Shown here: positions 8,963-17,466 of the stretch, in pieces | Layout: each line of letters opens with the position of its first letter | How positions within the stretch are numbered: the stretch's first letter is position 1 | Assembly: GCA_013288885.1 (NCBI GenBank) | Contig: JABDBA010000011.1 | Location: 1-61,510 of the forward strand | DNA: 61,510 nucleotides | From: Gammaproteobacteria bacterium | GTDB taxonomy: Bacteria; Pseudomonadota; Gammaproteobacteria; JABDBA01 | Direction: 5' to 3' | Program-made: the position numbers and the translations under genes | The notes under the pieces: model-generated | What the model was told of the DNA's origin: nothing | What the model saw: only the letters and a program-made list of their open reading frames with translations | Databases searched by the model: none

Positions 8963-10173
8963 TACACCACACTACCCATTTTAAAGATGGGTAAATACAT
9001 AGCGATTACCATACCACCCACCAAAACGCCTAACACCACCATGATTAACGGCTCAATCAAACTACTTAAGCTATCAACTGCATTATCCACTTCTTCTTCA
9101 TAAATAGAGGCTACTTTACTTAACATTGTTTCGAGTGTTCCTGATTCTTCACCAATAGCAATCATTTGCACAACCATCGGCGGGAATAAATTTACCGCGA
9201 GTAATGCCTGCTGCAGTGTTTGACCGGTTGAAACATCTTCTTTTATTTTTTTTATGGCTGTCGAATAAACACGGTTGCCAGCCGCCCCCGCCACTGCATC
9301 GAGCGCTTCTACCAAAGGCAACCCCGCCGCAAAAGTGGTGGCTAAGGTACGGGCAAAACGTGCTATCGATGCTTTTACTAGAATCACACCCAGAATAGGT
9401 AACTTTAACATGACGCGATCGAGATTATGTAAAAATGTCGGCGAACGTTTTATCATCTTGCTTGCAATCACACCAAATATAGCAATTGAACCAAAAATGA
9501 TTAACCAATAATGCTGTAAAAATTTAGATAAATTAATTACCATGCGCGTGAGTGCGGGTAGCTGCGCACCAAACCCTGCAAATAACGACTCAAACTGTGG
9601 CACCACAAATATTAATAAACAAACTGAGACTAATACCGCGACAATAACAATAGCGGTAGGATAAAATAACGCTTTTTTAATTTTCCCTTTCATTGAATCA
9701 GTTTTTTCTTTGTACGATGCAATTCGATCGAGCATCACGTCTAACGAACCTGATCGTTCACCGGCTGAAACGAGATTACAAAAGAGTTCATTAAAAATGG
9801 TAGGATGTTTTCGCAATGCTTCCGTCACTGTGCCGCCACCTTCGATAGTACTCTTGACGGAACCAATCATAGTTTGGATAGAAGGCTTGGTATGGCCACG
9901 GCCGATTAAATCTATCGATTGAATTAAAGGAATACCTGCCGTCAACATGGTCGCTAACTGACGAGTAAAAGCAGTGACTTCTGCACTCTTAATTTTACCC
10001 GAGGAAAATAAAGCTTTTGATTTTTTGCGTATTTTACGCGGCATAATTCCTTGCCGACGCAAATCGGCTTTTATTATTGCCGGATTAGTCGCATTTTGTT
10101 CGCCGCGCATACGCTCACCACGACGATTGGTCCCTTCCCAGATGTATGTTTCTAATTTTGCTGTCTTTGCCAT
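8962..10173 (-). CDS. pilC: Type IV pilus inner-membrane platform protein
   Basis: A 403-residue platform protein that couples the PilB motor to pilus assembly. It has two T2SSF domains (about residues 75-195 and 275-395), each beginning with a FTRQLATMLTAGIPL- or FARTLATTFAAGLPL-type helix. Three hydrophobic membrane segments lie near residues 170-190, 220-240 and 375-395. The N-terminus YIWEGTNRRGERMRGE is typical of PilC, not GspF. It follows pilB by 19 bases in the same operon. Type II secretion GspF is a less likely reading given pilB and pilD next to it. Confidence 0.94.
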   Translation of the reverse strand: MAKTAKLETYIWEGTNRRGERMRGEQNATNPAIIKADLRRQGIMPRKIRKKSKALFSSGKIKSAEVTAFTRQLATMLTAGIPLIQSIDLIGRGHTKPSIQTMIGSVKSTIEGGGTVTEALRKHPTIFNELFCNLVSAGERSGSLDVMLDRIASYKEKTDSMKGKIKKALFYPTAIVIVAVLVSVCLLIFVVPQFESLFAGFGAQLPALTRMVINLSKFLQHYWLIIFGSIAIFGVIASKMIKRSPTFLHNLDRVMLKLPILGVILVKASIARFARTLATTFAAGLPLVEALDAVAGAAGNRVYSTAIKKIKEDVSTGQTLQQALLAVNLFPPMVVQMIAIGEESGTLETMLSKVASIYEEEVDNAVDSLSSLIEPLIMVVLGVLVGGMVIAMYLPIFKMGSVV

Positions 10174-10192
10174 GGCTTAGTTGCAATACTCC

Positions 10193-11908
10193 TTAGTCTT
10201 TCGTTACCCTATTAATTTCTGCCAGACTTGTCAAACCCATTTTTACTTTACTCAAACCGGATTCCCGCAAGGTCTGCATCCCCGCTTTACGTGCTTGCTG
10301 CGTTAACTCTAATGCTCCGCCATTACGCATTATAACTTCACCGGTTGCTTCCGTCATAGGTAATAATTCAAACAAACCTATTCGCCCTTTATAACCATTG
10401 GTACAAAGGTCACACCCCACTGGGCCTAAAATTTTTAGTGTACTTAATTCTTCAGGTTTAAAACCTTCGCGCAACAACTCTTCTTCAGGGATTGTTACTT
10501 CTTTTTTACAATGTGGGCATAACCTTCTGCCTAAGCGTTGCGCAACGATTAACGATACCGAAGTGGCTATATTATAACCAGGAACCCCCATATTGACTAA
10601 ACGCGTGAGTGTTTCCGGCGCGCTGTTAGTGTGTAAAGTAGATAATACTAAATGCCCGGTTTGTGCGGCTTTTACACCGATTTCTGCAGTTTCTAGATCG
10701 CGCATTTCTCCCACCATGATAACATCAGGATCTTGCCGCAAAAAAGCGCGTAATGCAGCCGCAAAAGTAAGGCCCGCTTTGACATTTATATTCACTTGAT
10801 TAACCCCTGACAAATAAATTTCAACCGGGTCTTCAACGGTAGAAATATTTACTTCCGTCGTATTTAGCAAATTCAACGCGGTATAAAGTGTAATAGTCTT
10901 TCCGCTTCCGGTAGGCCCGGTGACTAATATCATGCCTTGCGGTCTGCTGATCGCTTTGTTAAAAATATCTTTCTGCCACGGTTCAAAACCTAATGACTCT
11001 ATGCCAATTGCCGCAGAACCAGGATCAAGAATACGAATAACAATTTTCTCACCATTAACAGTGGGGCAAGAGCTCACACGAAAATCGATAGCACGTTTTT
11101 TAGAAAGCACCATCTTAAAACGGCCATCTTGCGGGATCCTACGTTCCGATATATCTAACTGCGCCATAATTTTGATGCGCGCTGTAATACGTGTTGCTAA
11201 ATTTGCAGGTGGGCTAGCAATTTCATAAAGAATACCATCGGCACGAAAACGGATGCGAAATGATTTTTCATACGGCTCGAAATGAATATCGGATGCACCT
11301 CTTTTTATAGCATCTAACACAATTTTATGCACATAACGCACGATTGGTGCATCTTCTGATTCACTACCTGTTGGTTTGACATTCGTATCATCTTCATCTT
11401 CAGAACTAATCGCCAATTCGTCGAGCGCGGTGTCGCTTAAATCACCCAACGCTGCTGTTTCTTGTGCTGTTAAAATATGATCAATCAGAATGCTCAGTTT
11501 ATCTTCTTCAACTACAACACAGCGTGTATTCAAACCGGTATGAAATTTAATTTCATCAAGTGCGTTTTGATCGGTAGGGTCAGCGGCGGCTAAGTGTAAT
11601 AATTTTCCTTTTTGCAAAAGTGGTAAAACATGGTGTTTGCGAATTAATTTTTCACTGACTAATTTGCTGGGGATTAATTCAGCATCAAAGGTATCGAGAT
11701 CCAACAATGGCAAACCAAAATCATGCGCCACCGCGCTCGCCAACTGGGTGGGGTTCACTAATTTTTGTTGTACCAAAAAAGTGATAAATGGAACCCGCAT
11801 TGACACCGATTGTGCAATTGCTTCCCGCGCAATGTTTTCCGCCAACAGCCCGTCTTCGATGAGTCGATTGGCCAAGCTATGGAATGGCGGTTTGGAAGGG
11901 GTCGTCAT
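10193..11908 (-). CDS. pilB: Type IV pilus extension ATPase
   Basis: Hexameric cytoplasmic ATPase that powers pilus extension. At 571 residues it has the N-terminal MshEN/T2SSE_N domain (about 20-150) and a GSPII_E ATPase core with Walker A GPTGSGKT at 331-338. The Asp box (VNISTVEDPVEIYL), the Walker B region (DPDVIMVGEMRDLETAE) and the His box (GHLVLSTLHTN) follow. A zinc tetracysteine (CPHC...CDLC) lies near residue 470. First gene of the minus-strand pilB-pilC-pilD-gpsA operon, divergent from the phosphopantetheinyl transferase gene. Confidence 0.95.
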   Translation of the reverse strand: MTTPSKPPFHSLANRLIEDGLLAENIAREAIAQSVSMRVPFITFLVQQKLVNPTQLASAVAHDFGLPLLDLDTFDAELIPSKLVSEKLIRKHHVLPLLQKGKLLHLAAADPTDQNALDEIKFHTGLNTRCVVVEEDKLSILIDHILTAQETAALGDLSDTALDELAISSEDEDDTNVKPTGSESEDAPIVRYVHKIVLDAIKRGASDIHFEPYEKSFRIRFRADGILYEIASPPANLATRITARIKIMAQLDISERRIPQDGRFKMVLSKKRAIDFRVSSCPTVNGEKIVIRILDPGSAAIGIESLGFEPWQKDIFNKAISRPQGMILVTGPTGSGKTITLYTALNLLNTTEVNISTVEDPVEIYLSGVNQVNINVKAGLTFAAALRAFLRQDPDVIMVGEMRDLETAEIGVKAAQTGHLVLSTLHTNSAPETLTRLVNMGVPGYNIATSVSLIVAQRLGRRLCPHCKKEVTIPEEELLREGFKPEELSTLKILGPVGCDLCTNGYKGRIGLFELLPMTEATGEVIMRNGGALELTQQARKAGMQTLRESGLSKVKMGLTSLAEINRVTKD

Positions 11909-11935
11909 GTTTAGCCACCTTGTGCATGTGTATAA

Positions 11936-11994
11936 ACATTATAAACAAATGCTTTGAACTTGGCTACCTGTTTTTCCCCGATTGTTTATAATGT
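11936..11994. promoter_or_regulatory. Mirror-image -10 regions for divergent pilB and phosphopantetheinyl transferase genes
   Basis: ACATTATAAAC at 11936-11946 and its perfect reverse complement GTTTATAATGT at 11984-11994 form an 11-base inverted repeat with a 37-base spacer. Each arm contains a TATAAT hexamer pointing outward: on the minus strand towards pilB and on the plus strand towards 12065. They could be two -10 elements, an operator for one regulator, or both. No convincing -35 hexamers were found. Confidence 0.5.
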
Positions 11995-12064
11995 AATGAC
12001 ACTATTATTTTTCCATTATTTTTAGTATAGCAGACACACCAAATAAAATGCGGCAAGCCATGAT

Positions 12065-12799
12065 ATGAATACTATCCAAACCTGGGAAAATCCCGCTGTT
12101 TTACCTTGTACAATTGATGCACATAAGATTCATGTTTATCGTAAACAATTAAGTGGCTATACAGAACAACAAATTGCCGAGTTATTTAATGGGTTAGCGC
12201 CCGATGAACAAACGCGCGCATTGCGTTTTCATTTTGCCAAAGATCGTCATCACTTTATCGTTGCACGCGCACACTTAAGAAAGATCCTGGCGCAATATCT
12301 AAAAATTACGCCGCAAGAAATTAACTTTCATTATAACGCTTATGGCAAACCTGAATTGCTCGACCACACTTTACAATTTAATTTATCGCATTCTCAAGAT
12401 ATGGCTGTATATGCGATCTCTAATCAATATTCGGTAGGTATCGATATTGAAGCCACTGCAAAAGACCATGACATTGCTGCCATTGCACAGCGGTTTTTTT
12501 CTGCGAGTGAATATACTATTTTAAAAAATCTTGCGCCCGCACGACAAAAACAAGCTTTTTATAATGCCTGGGTACGTAAAGAAGCTTTTTTAAAAGCTAT
12601 CGGGCAAGGCCTTTCTTATTCATTAGCTAATGTCGAAGTTACTCTGCTGCCAGAAGATGCAGCGGCCTTTTTGGCCATACATGATGAAAACCAAAATATT
12701 ACAGAATGGTCGTTGTATGAGTTACCCGCTATTGCGAATTATGTGACAGCATTAGCGGTGAAGGGAAAACCAGAAATTATAAAAACCTATGCTATTTAA
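12065..12799 (+). CDS. 4'-phosphopantetheinyl transferase (Sfp/AcpT type)
   Basis: Transfers the phosphopantetheine arm of CoA to carrier-protein serines. The 244-residue length is that of the two-lobed Sfp/Gsp type. The magnesium motif is GIDIE (D127, E129) and the second signature is WVRKEAFLK (169-177); NLSHS near residue 106 contacts CoA. No natural-product synthase is seen in the window, so the target could be fatty-acid ACP or an unlinked synthase. The convergent S24 gene overlaps its 3' end by 8 bases. No strong ribosome binding site precedes the ATG. Confidence 0.9.
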   Translation: MNTIQTWENPAVLPCTIDAHKIHVYRKQLSGYTEQQIAELFNGLAPDEQTRALRFHFAKDRHHFIVARAHLRKILAQYLKITPQEINFHYNAYGKPELLDHTLQFNLSHSQDMAVYAISNQYSVGIDIEATAKDHDIAAIAQRFFSASEYTILKNLAPARQKQAFYNAWVRKEAFLKAIGQGLSYSLANVEVTLLPEDAAAFLAIHDENQNITEWSLYELPAIANYVTALAVKGKPEIIKTYAI

Positions 12800-13460
12800 A
12801 TTCGTGTATTAATAACCTAACCACCCCACAAATCATCGCCTGCGGTGTAATTTCAACAATAGGATAACGTGGGTTAAGCGGTTTTAAATAGCGGCGGCTG
12901 CCGTCAATAACATATTGCTTAAACACTAACGAACCCGTAGAAGATTGTTTAGCTAATACAAAAGCACCATTATTGGCTTGGTATTCTGGATCGATAACAA
13001 TAATCGAACCGGGAGGAAAACTCACACCATGTGCCGCTTCCATACTATCGCCTTCAACGCGTAATGCAAACGCATACAAACTCACATGTGTGCTGGTGAT
13101 AATATAAGTTAAATGGTTAGCGGACGAATCCACTTGGCCTGATTTTTCTAGCCATTCTGCGGTTGCTTGCCAAGTAAGTACTGGCACGCGATAAAAATTT
13201 TGCCGGGTTGATTGTGCGGAATAAATCGCGTTTTCTTCTTCAATGCCTTCATGCTCGTGATCTAACCAACCATTAACTTTATTGAATACCCGCTCCACAT
13301 GCGCAGCAAATTTATCGCCGATATTTTTAACGGGATGGGTGCCAATCAGATGGCTGATTTGACTTTGTGATTTTTCTAGCCGATTGGCTAACTGAGTAAC
13401 GCCACCAACGGATCGTGATAAGGTGCGTAAGTTTTTTCTACGGATATCTTTAACGTTCAT
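12792..13460 (-). CDS. S24-type transcriptional repressor (phage CI/LexA-like)
   Basis: A 222-residue regulator with an N-terminal Cro/CI helix-turn-helix (about 17-45, GGVTQLANRLEKSQSQISHL) and a C-terminal S24 peptidase domain. The serine/lysine dyad is intact: S139 in VEGDSMEA and K171 in FVLAKQ. Where CI-like repressors have an Ala-Gly cleavage pair, this protein reads WQATAEW (97-103), so self-cleavage may be altered; that is inferred from alignment by eye. No other phage gene is nearby, so it looks like a solitary stress or prophage-derived repressor. The region upstream carries repeated TGGTCA boxes that could be its own operator. Confidence 0.85.
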   Translation of the reverse strand: MNVKDIRRKNLRTLSRSVGGVTQLANRLEKSQSQISHLIGTHPVKNIGDKFAAHVERVFNKVNGWLDHEHEGIEEENAIYSAQSTRQNFYRVPVLTWQATAEWLEKSGQVDSSANHLTYIITSTHVSLYAFALRVEGDSMEAAHGVSFPPGSIIVIDPEYQANNGAFVLAKQSSTGSLVFKQYVIDGSRRYLKPLNPRYPIVEITPQAMICGVVRLLIHEFK

Positions 13461-13534
13461 AGTTTAGTTTTCTCAATGCATAGTGGTCTCCTTTGTCATC
13501 TTACCTAGTTTACTGTTTTGGTAAATGTTCTAGT

Positions 13535-13591
13535 TGGTCATTTAAAGTCATTATTGGTAGTATTACTGACTATATTGGTCATATATGGTCA
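13535..13591 (-). promoter_or_regulatory. Clustered TGGTCA boxes, candidate operator of the S24 repressor
   Basis: TGGTCA occurs at 13535-13540, 13576-13581 and 13586-13591, with AGTCA at 13546-13550. TGAC at 13567 creates the dyad TGAC-N7-GTCA (13567-13581). The cluster lies between the S24 gene start and the pfk stop codon. Repeated half-sites with dyad symmetry are typical of CI-type autoregulation, but binding is inferred. Confidence 0.45.
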
Positions 13592-14872
13592 TTATACCTT
13601 GAATTTGGTCTTTAACTTCTTGCGTACCGCGACGTTTTTTAACACTACATATTGCGGCAAACCATTTTTATACGGCGGATAATCTTCCCCGCTTATTAAT
13701 GGTTGCAAATAATTTCGGCACGCCGTTGTAATATGAAAACCGTCTTTTGTAATAAAGTTGCGTGGCATATGTTTTTCTTTATTGGCTACGTCAGCAAGCG
13801 CCACTTCACCAATCGACCAACGATAATTTTTACCCGGTTTACGCACGATAACTGGCATCACAGCATCTTTACCGGCCAAGGCAAATTCAACGGCAGCTTT
13901 GCCCACGGCATAGGCTTGTTCTACATCGGTTTTTGCAGCAATGTGGCGCGCGGCACGTTGCAAATAATCTGCCACTGCCCAATGATATTTATAATTTAAT
14001 TTCGATTTAATTAATTGTGCGATAGTCGGCGCAACACCACCTAATTGCGAATGACCAAACGCATCTTTTAGACCGGTTTCTGATAAAAATCGGCCATCAG
14101 CATTGCGCACGCCTTCCGAAACAACGATGGCACAATAACCAAATTTTTTCACGCATTCATCAACGCGCTTTAAAAAATTTTCTTCGTGGAATGGAATTTC
14201 AGGGAACAAAATAATATGCGGCGCTTCATCCGCTTTTTCCGCTGCCAAACCACCTGCAGCGGCGATCCAACCCGCGTGTCTGCCCATCACTTCCATGATA
14301 AAAACTTTGGTGGATGTTGCCGCCATCGATGCGACATCTAACCCAGCTTCGCGAATAGAAACAGCCACATATTTTGCCACGGATCCAAACCCTGGGCAGG
14401 TATCGGTAATTGGCAGATCGTTGTCTACTGTTTTAGGAATACCAATACATTTTAATGGATAACCCAACTGATGGCTCAGTTGCGAAACTTTGTGCGCGGT
14501 GTCTTGTGAATCACCGCCGCCGTTATATAAAAAATAACCGATGTTGTGCGCGGCAAAAACTTCGATCAATCTTTCATATTGCGCACGGTTTTCTTCCAAA
14601 CTTTTTAATTTATAACGACATGAACCAAAAGCACCCGCAGGTGTGTAACGCAATGCGGCAATCGCAGCGGCAGGTTCTTTGCTGGTGTCGATTAAATCTT
14701 CGGTGAGTGCGCCAATAATGCCATTACGCCCAGCATAGACTGTGCCGATTTTTGCTTTGTGTTTGCGCGCGGTTTCAATCACCCCGCAAGCGGTAGCGTT
14801 GATAACCGCAGTTACTCCGCCAGATTGTGCATAGAAAATGTTGGGTTTGGCTGTTTTAGCTAGCTTTGGCAT
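13592..14872 (-). CDS. 6-phosphofructokinase, probably pyrophosphate-dependent
   Basis: Phosphorylates fructose 6-phosphate in glycolysis; the PPi form is reversible. At 426 residues it is longer than the 320-residue ATP-PfkA. The phosphoryl-donor loop reads GGGDSQDT (118-125): the glycine that fits ATP in GGDGS is replaced by Asp, the hallmark of PPi-using enzymes. The substrate motif is PKTVDNDL (146-153), with the lysine also typical of PPi enzymes, and MGRHAGW follows later. A good AGGAAA ribosome binding site precedes the ATG. Donor choice is inferred from these residues. Confidence 0.88.
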   Translation of the reverse strand: MPKLAKTAKPNIFYAQSGGVTAVINATACGVIETARKHKAKIGTVYAGRNGIIGALTEDLIDTSKEPAAAIAALRYTPAGAFGSCRYKLKSLEENRAQYERLIEVFAAHNIGYFLYNGGGDSQDTAHKVSQLSHQLGYPLKCIGIPKTVDNDLPITDTCPGFGSVAKYVAVSIREAGLDVASMAATSTKVFIMEVMGRHAGWIAAAGGLAAEKADEAPHIILFPEIPFHEENFLKRVDECVKKFGYCAIVVSEGVRNADGRFLSETGLKDAFGHSQLGGVAPTIAQLIKSKLNYKYHWAVADYLQRAARHIAAKTDVEQAYAVGKAAVEFALAGKDAVMPVIVRKPGKNYRWSIGEVALADVANKEKHMPRNFITKDGFHITTACRNYLQPLISGEDYPPYKNGLPQYVVLKNVAVRKKLKTKFKV

Positions 14873-15020
14873 GAGAATTTTCCTGATATCTAATAGTTAG
14901 TAGTAGGTTGTCATGCCCGAATGGGGTGGTCGGGCATCCATCTGGGGAAATGTTACAGTGATGGAGAAATTCCAGCAATAGTTGTATTTTTCTGAACAAA
15001 AGTAAGCCTTTCGCTATTTT

Positions 15021-15053
15021 CTTAAGAAAACCTTAAGGTTTCTCTGTTAAACT
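15021..15053 (+). promoter_or_regulatory. PmrA-type box plus -10 element upstream of the 15139 orphan gene
   Basis: CTTAA (15021-15025), six bases GAAAAC, CTTAA (15032-15036), then 11 bases, then TAAACT (15048-15053), which matches 4 of 6 bases of the -10 consensus. The two half-sites are 11 bases apart, as in PmrA boxes of Legionella and Coxiella, with the downstream half in the -35 position. The same layout and core occur at 22895-22927 and 37266-37298. The predicted transcript would have a leader of about 80 bases. Confidence 0.72.
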
Positions 15054-15138
15054 CCACTTTAGCTTTAATTTCTAACGCAAGGCCGCAAGTAAAGGTCAAG
15101 GAGGGCTTTTTTCAAAATAATTAATCAAAGGTCCTTTT

Positions 15139-15879
15139 ATGCCAAATAGCACTTTCGTTTATAAACCCATCAATCCTAAACACACTCTAGAAACATTCTT
15201 GGACTCACTCATTAAAGATGAGAAGAAAGAACCTAATAATGTCTACCTTATTTTAGCCAACAAAGAATACCCGCATACCGATGAATCCATGGGCATAATA
15301 TTACAAATGAACTTACAGGAAAAAATTGCTTCTTTAAAAGAACAAGGAATAACAGTGGTTTGGTTGCCGACTGATAAAACAGCAACGCAAGCAGAAGCGG
15401 CAGTTGCAATAAAAAATTGCCGGCAAATGATTGAAGGGGGAAAAAACTTTCTCATGCCTACTGCAGGTTTTAACAAAACGGATGGTAAATACACGCATAC
15501 AAAAAAAATATGGGCGCCGCCAAGCGATGTAAATAACGAACTGATCACTTACTATGATGCAGAGATTGGGGAGATATCACGCTTCATTAAAGGTAGCTCC
15601 ACTGATAAACAAACCACTCCCGACGAATTTAGCGCTGCCTATAATAAAGTACAAAAAATTGCTATAATAAAAGCAACAACTATACCAATTCAACCTGCAC
15701 GTAGAGGGCACTTCAAATTTGGAAAAGAAACGGATACTCCGCCGGGAACCACATCCTCTTTCTGGTTATTGGCAGGCGGTAACTCAAACATGTCACCTGA
15801 TTCCCCACCAGAACCAAGTGCCGGTTTGCCCCCATTTATTTCCACTGCAAATAGCAGAAAAAAACCTACCTTCAGCTAA
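15139..15879 (+). CDS. Orphan protein, candidate secreted effector (PmrA-box gene)
   Basis: 246 residues, no family recognised. There is no signal peptide or membrane segment. The N-terminal two thirds look globular, with alternating strand/helix patterns such as NVYLILANKEYP (33-44) and GITVVWLPTDK (76-86). The last 60 residues (after about 185) are rich in Pro, Ser, Gly and Thr and probably unstructured, ending in SRKKPTFS; a flexible polar tail is usual for type IVB substrates. AAAGG lies about 8 bases before the ATG. It stands alone between pfk and mpl. The promoter is shared with two other orphans, which is the main reason to call it a candidate effector. Confidence 0.7.
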   Translation: MPNSTFVYKPINPKHTLETFLDSLIKDEKKEPNNVYLILANKEYPHTDESMGIILQMNLQEKIASLKEQGITVVWLPTDKTATQAEAAVAIKNCRQMIEGGKNFLMPTAGFNKTDGKYTHTKKIWAPPSDVNNELITYYDAEIGEISRFIKGSSTDKQTTPDEFSAAYNKVQKIAIIKATTIPIQPARRGHFKFGKETDTPPGTTSSFWLLAGGNSNMSPDSPPEPSAGLPPFISTANSRKKPTFS

Positions 15880-15923
15880 GAACTATTAAACTATAAGCAC
15901 ACATTTTTGCTGAAATAAAGTAT

Positions 15924-15978
15924 TATAATAGAATACAAGACAACTTCCCAAGTTAGCGAACGGGAAGTTATTTTGTTC
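15924..15978 (+). promoter_or_regulatory. TATAAT element followed by a hairpin ahead of mpl
   Basis: TATAAT is at 15924-15929. A hairpin with an 8-base perfect stem, AACTTCCC (15942-15949) with GGGAAGTT (15962-15969), is followed by ATTTTGTTC. The hairpin could terminate the upstream orphan gene. If the TATAAT is the mpl promoter, it could instead form an early leader structure on the mpl transcript. The U-run is short, so termination would be weak. Confidence 0.4.
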
Positions 15979-16009
15979 ATTATATTTATTTCAGCAGAAG
16001 AGCACTACT

Positions 16010-17371
16010 ATGCACATTCACATCCTCGGTATTTGCGGTACATTCATGGCAGGCATTGCGGTGCTGGCCAAACAACAAGGGCATCATGTAACGGGTTCTG
16101 ATGCCAATGTTTATCCGCCTATGAGCACGCAATTGAGTGAGCAAGGCATCGTGCTCAGCGAAGGTTTTGACCCCGCGCAATTAGACCCCATGCCCGATTT
16201 AATCGTCGTCGGCAACGCCATGAAGCGTGGCAACCCACTGGTAGAATTTATTTTAAATAACAACCTGCCCTATATTTCTGGCCCGCAATGGTTGGCGGAA
16301 AACATTCTGCGTGATCGCTGGGTACTAGCCGTGGCAGGTACGCATGGCAAAACTACCACGAGCAGCATGTTAGCTTGGATTTTAGAAGATGCCGGTTTAA
16401 ACCCGGGATTTTTGATCGGTGGCATTCCACAAAATTTTGGCGTATCTGCGCGACTTGGCCATGATAAATCGGGGAATAAATTTTTTGTGATCGAAGCCGA
16501 TGAATACGACACCGCATTTTTCGATAAACGTTCTAAATTTATTTTATATCATCCACGCACCGTTATTTTAAATAATTTAGAATTTGACCACGCCGATATT
16601 TTTCCTGATCTCGCTGCAATCAAGACACAATTCCATCATTTAGTACGCACCATTCCTGGTAATGGCTTAATTATTTATCCACAAAATGATAGCGCGTTAA
16701 AAGATGTTTTAGAAATGGGTTGTTGGACACCGACCGAAACATTTGCATCAAACACTAGTGCTTGGCAAGCACGCGATGTAACACCCGATGGCAGCGCATT
16801 TGCTATTTATTACCAAAATAAATTACAAGGAAATTTAAACTGGGAATTATTAGGCTTGCACAATGTCAATAACGCACTGGCGGCAATAGCAGCGGCACAA
16901 CATGTTGGCGTAACACCTGCACAAGCCATCGCGGCGCTGGCAAAATTTCGCAATGTTAAACGTCGTATGGAAATTTACGGCAAAGTAAACGGGATCACGA
17001 TCTACGATGATTTTGCCCATCACCCTACCGCAGTAGCAACCACATTAAATGGTTTACGAAAAAAAGTGGGCAAAGAACGTATTATTGCGGTGTTAGAATG
17101 TGGTTCTTATACCATGCGTACCGGCGTACATCGCGAAACGTTAGCGCCTGCACTCGCCCAAGCCGATATGGTAATTTTGGCCAAACCCAAAGAAGATTGG
17201 GGTGTTGCTGACGTCGCCAAAAAAATCAGCCAACTTGCTAAGGTTGGCAACAACGTTGATGAAATTATTAAAATGTTAATCGCCGAAAGCCGCAGCGGCG
17301 ATCATATTTTAATTATGAGTAATACCGGTTTTGACGGCATTCATGCAAAATTGCTGCGGGCATTTACCTAA
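16010..17371 (+). CDS. mpl: UDP-N-acetylmuramate:L-alanyl-gamma-D-glutamyl-meso-diaminopimelate ligase
   Basis: Murein recycling: joins recovered tripeptide to UDP-MurNAc. The 453-residue Mur ligase has the N-terminal nucleotide-binding motif HILGICGTFMAG (4-15) that separates Mpl from MurC. The P-loop is GTHGKTTTS (110-118). The central-domain motif is EADEYDTAFFDKR (about 165-177), and the C-terminal domain carries DDFAHHPTA and LECGSYTMRTG. Transcribed alone or together with the following riboflavin genes, whose first ATG is 95 bases downstream. Confidence 0.95.
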   Translation: MHIHILGICGTFMAGIAVLAKQQGHHVTGSDANVYPPMSTQLSEQGIVLSEGFDPAQLDPMPDLIVVGNAMKRGNPLVEFILNNNLPYISGPQWLAENILRDRWVLAVAGTHGKTTTSSMLAWILEDAGLNPGFLIGGIPQNFGVSARLGHDKSGNKFFVIEADEYDTAFFDKRSKFILYHPRTVILNNLEFDHADIFPDLAAIKTQFHHLVRTIPGNGLIIYPQNDSALKDVLEMGCWTPTETFASNTSAWQARDVTPDGSAFAIYYQNKLQGNLNWELLGLHNVNNALAAIAAAQHVGVTPAQAIAALAKFRNVKRRMEIYGKVNGITIYDDFAHHPTAVATTLNGLRKKVGKERIIAVLECGSYTMRTGVHRETLAPALAQADMVILAKPKEDWGVADVAKKISQLAKVGNNVDEIIKMLIAESRSGDHILIMSNTGFDGIHAKLLRAFT

Positions 17372-17466
17372 AAAATGTTAAGTTCCGTGTTGTAAGATTT
17401 TAAGTTATAATCATTCAATTCAGTAGACCGTTTAAACATTACCTCTTTAATCAGGGCATTATCTAA

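Noticed and set aside
17372..17466. Possible FMN riboswitch before ribD
   Set aside because: I looked for the conserved FMN-element helices here and in 18529-18598 and saw no match; both gaps are short and AT-rich.
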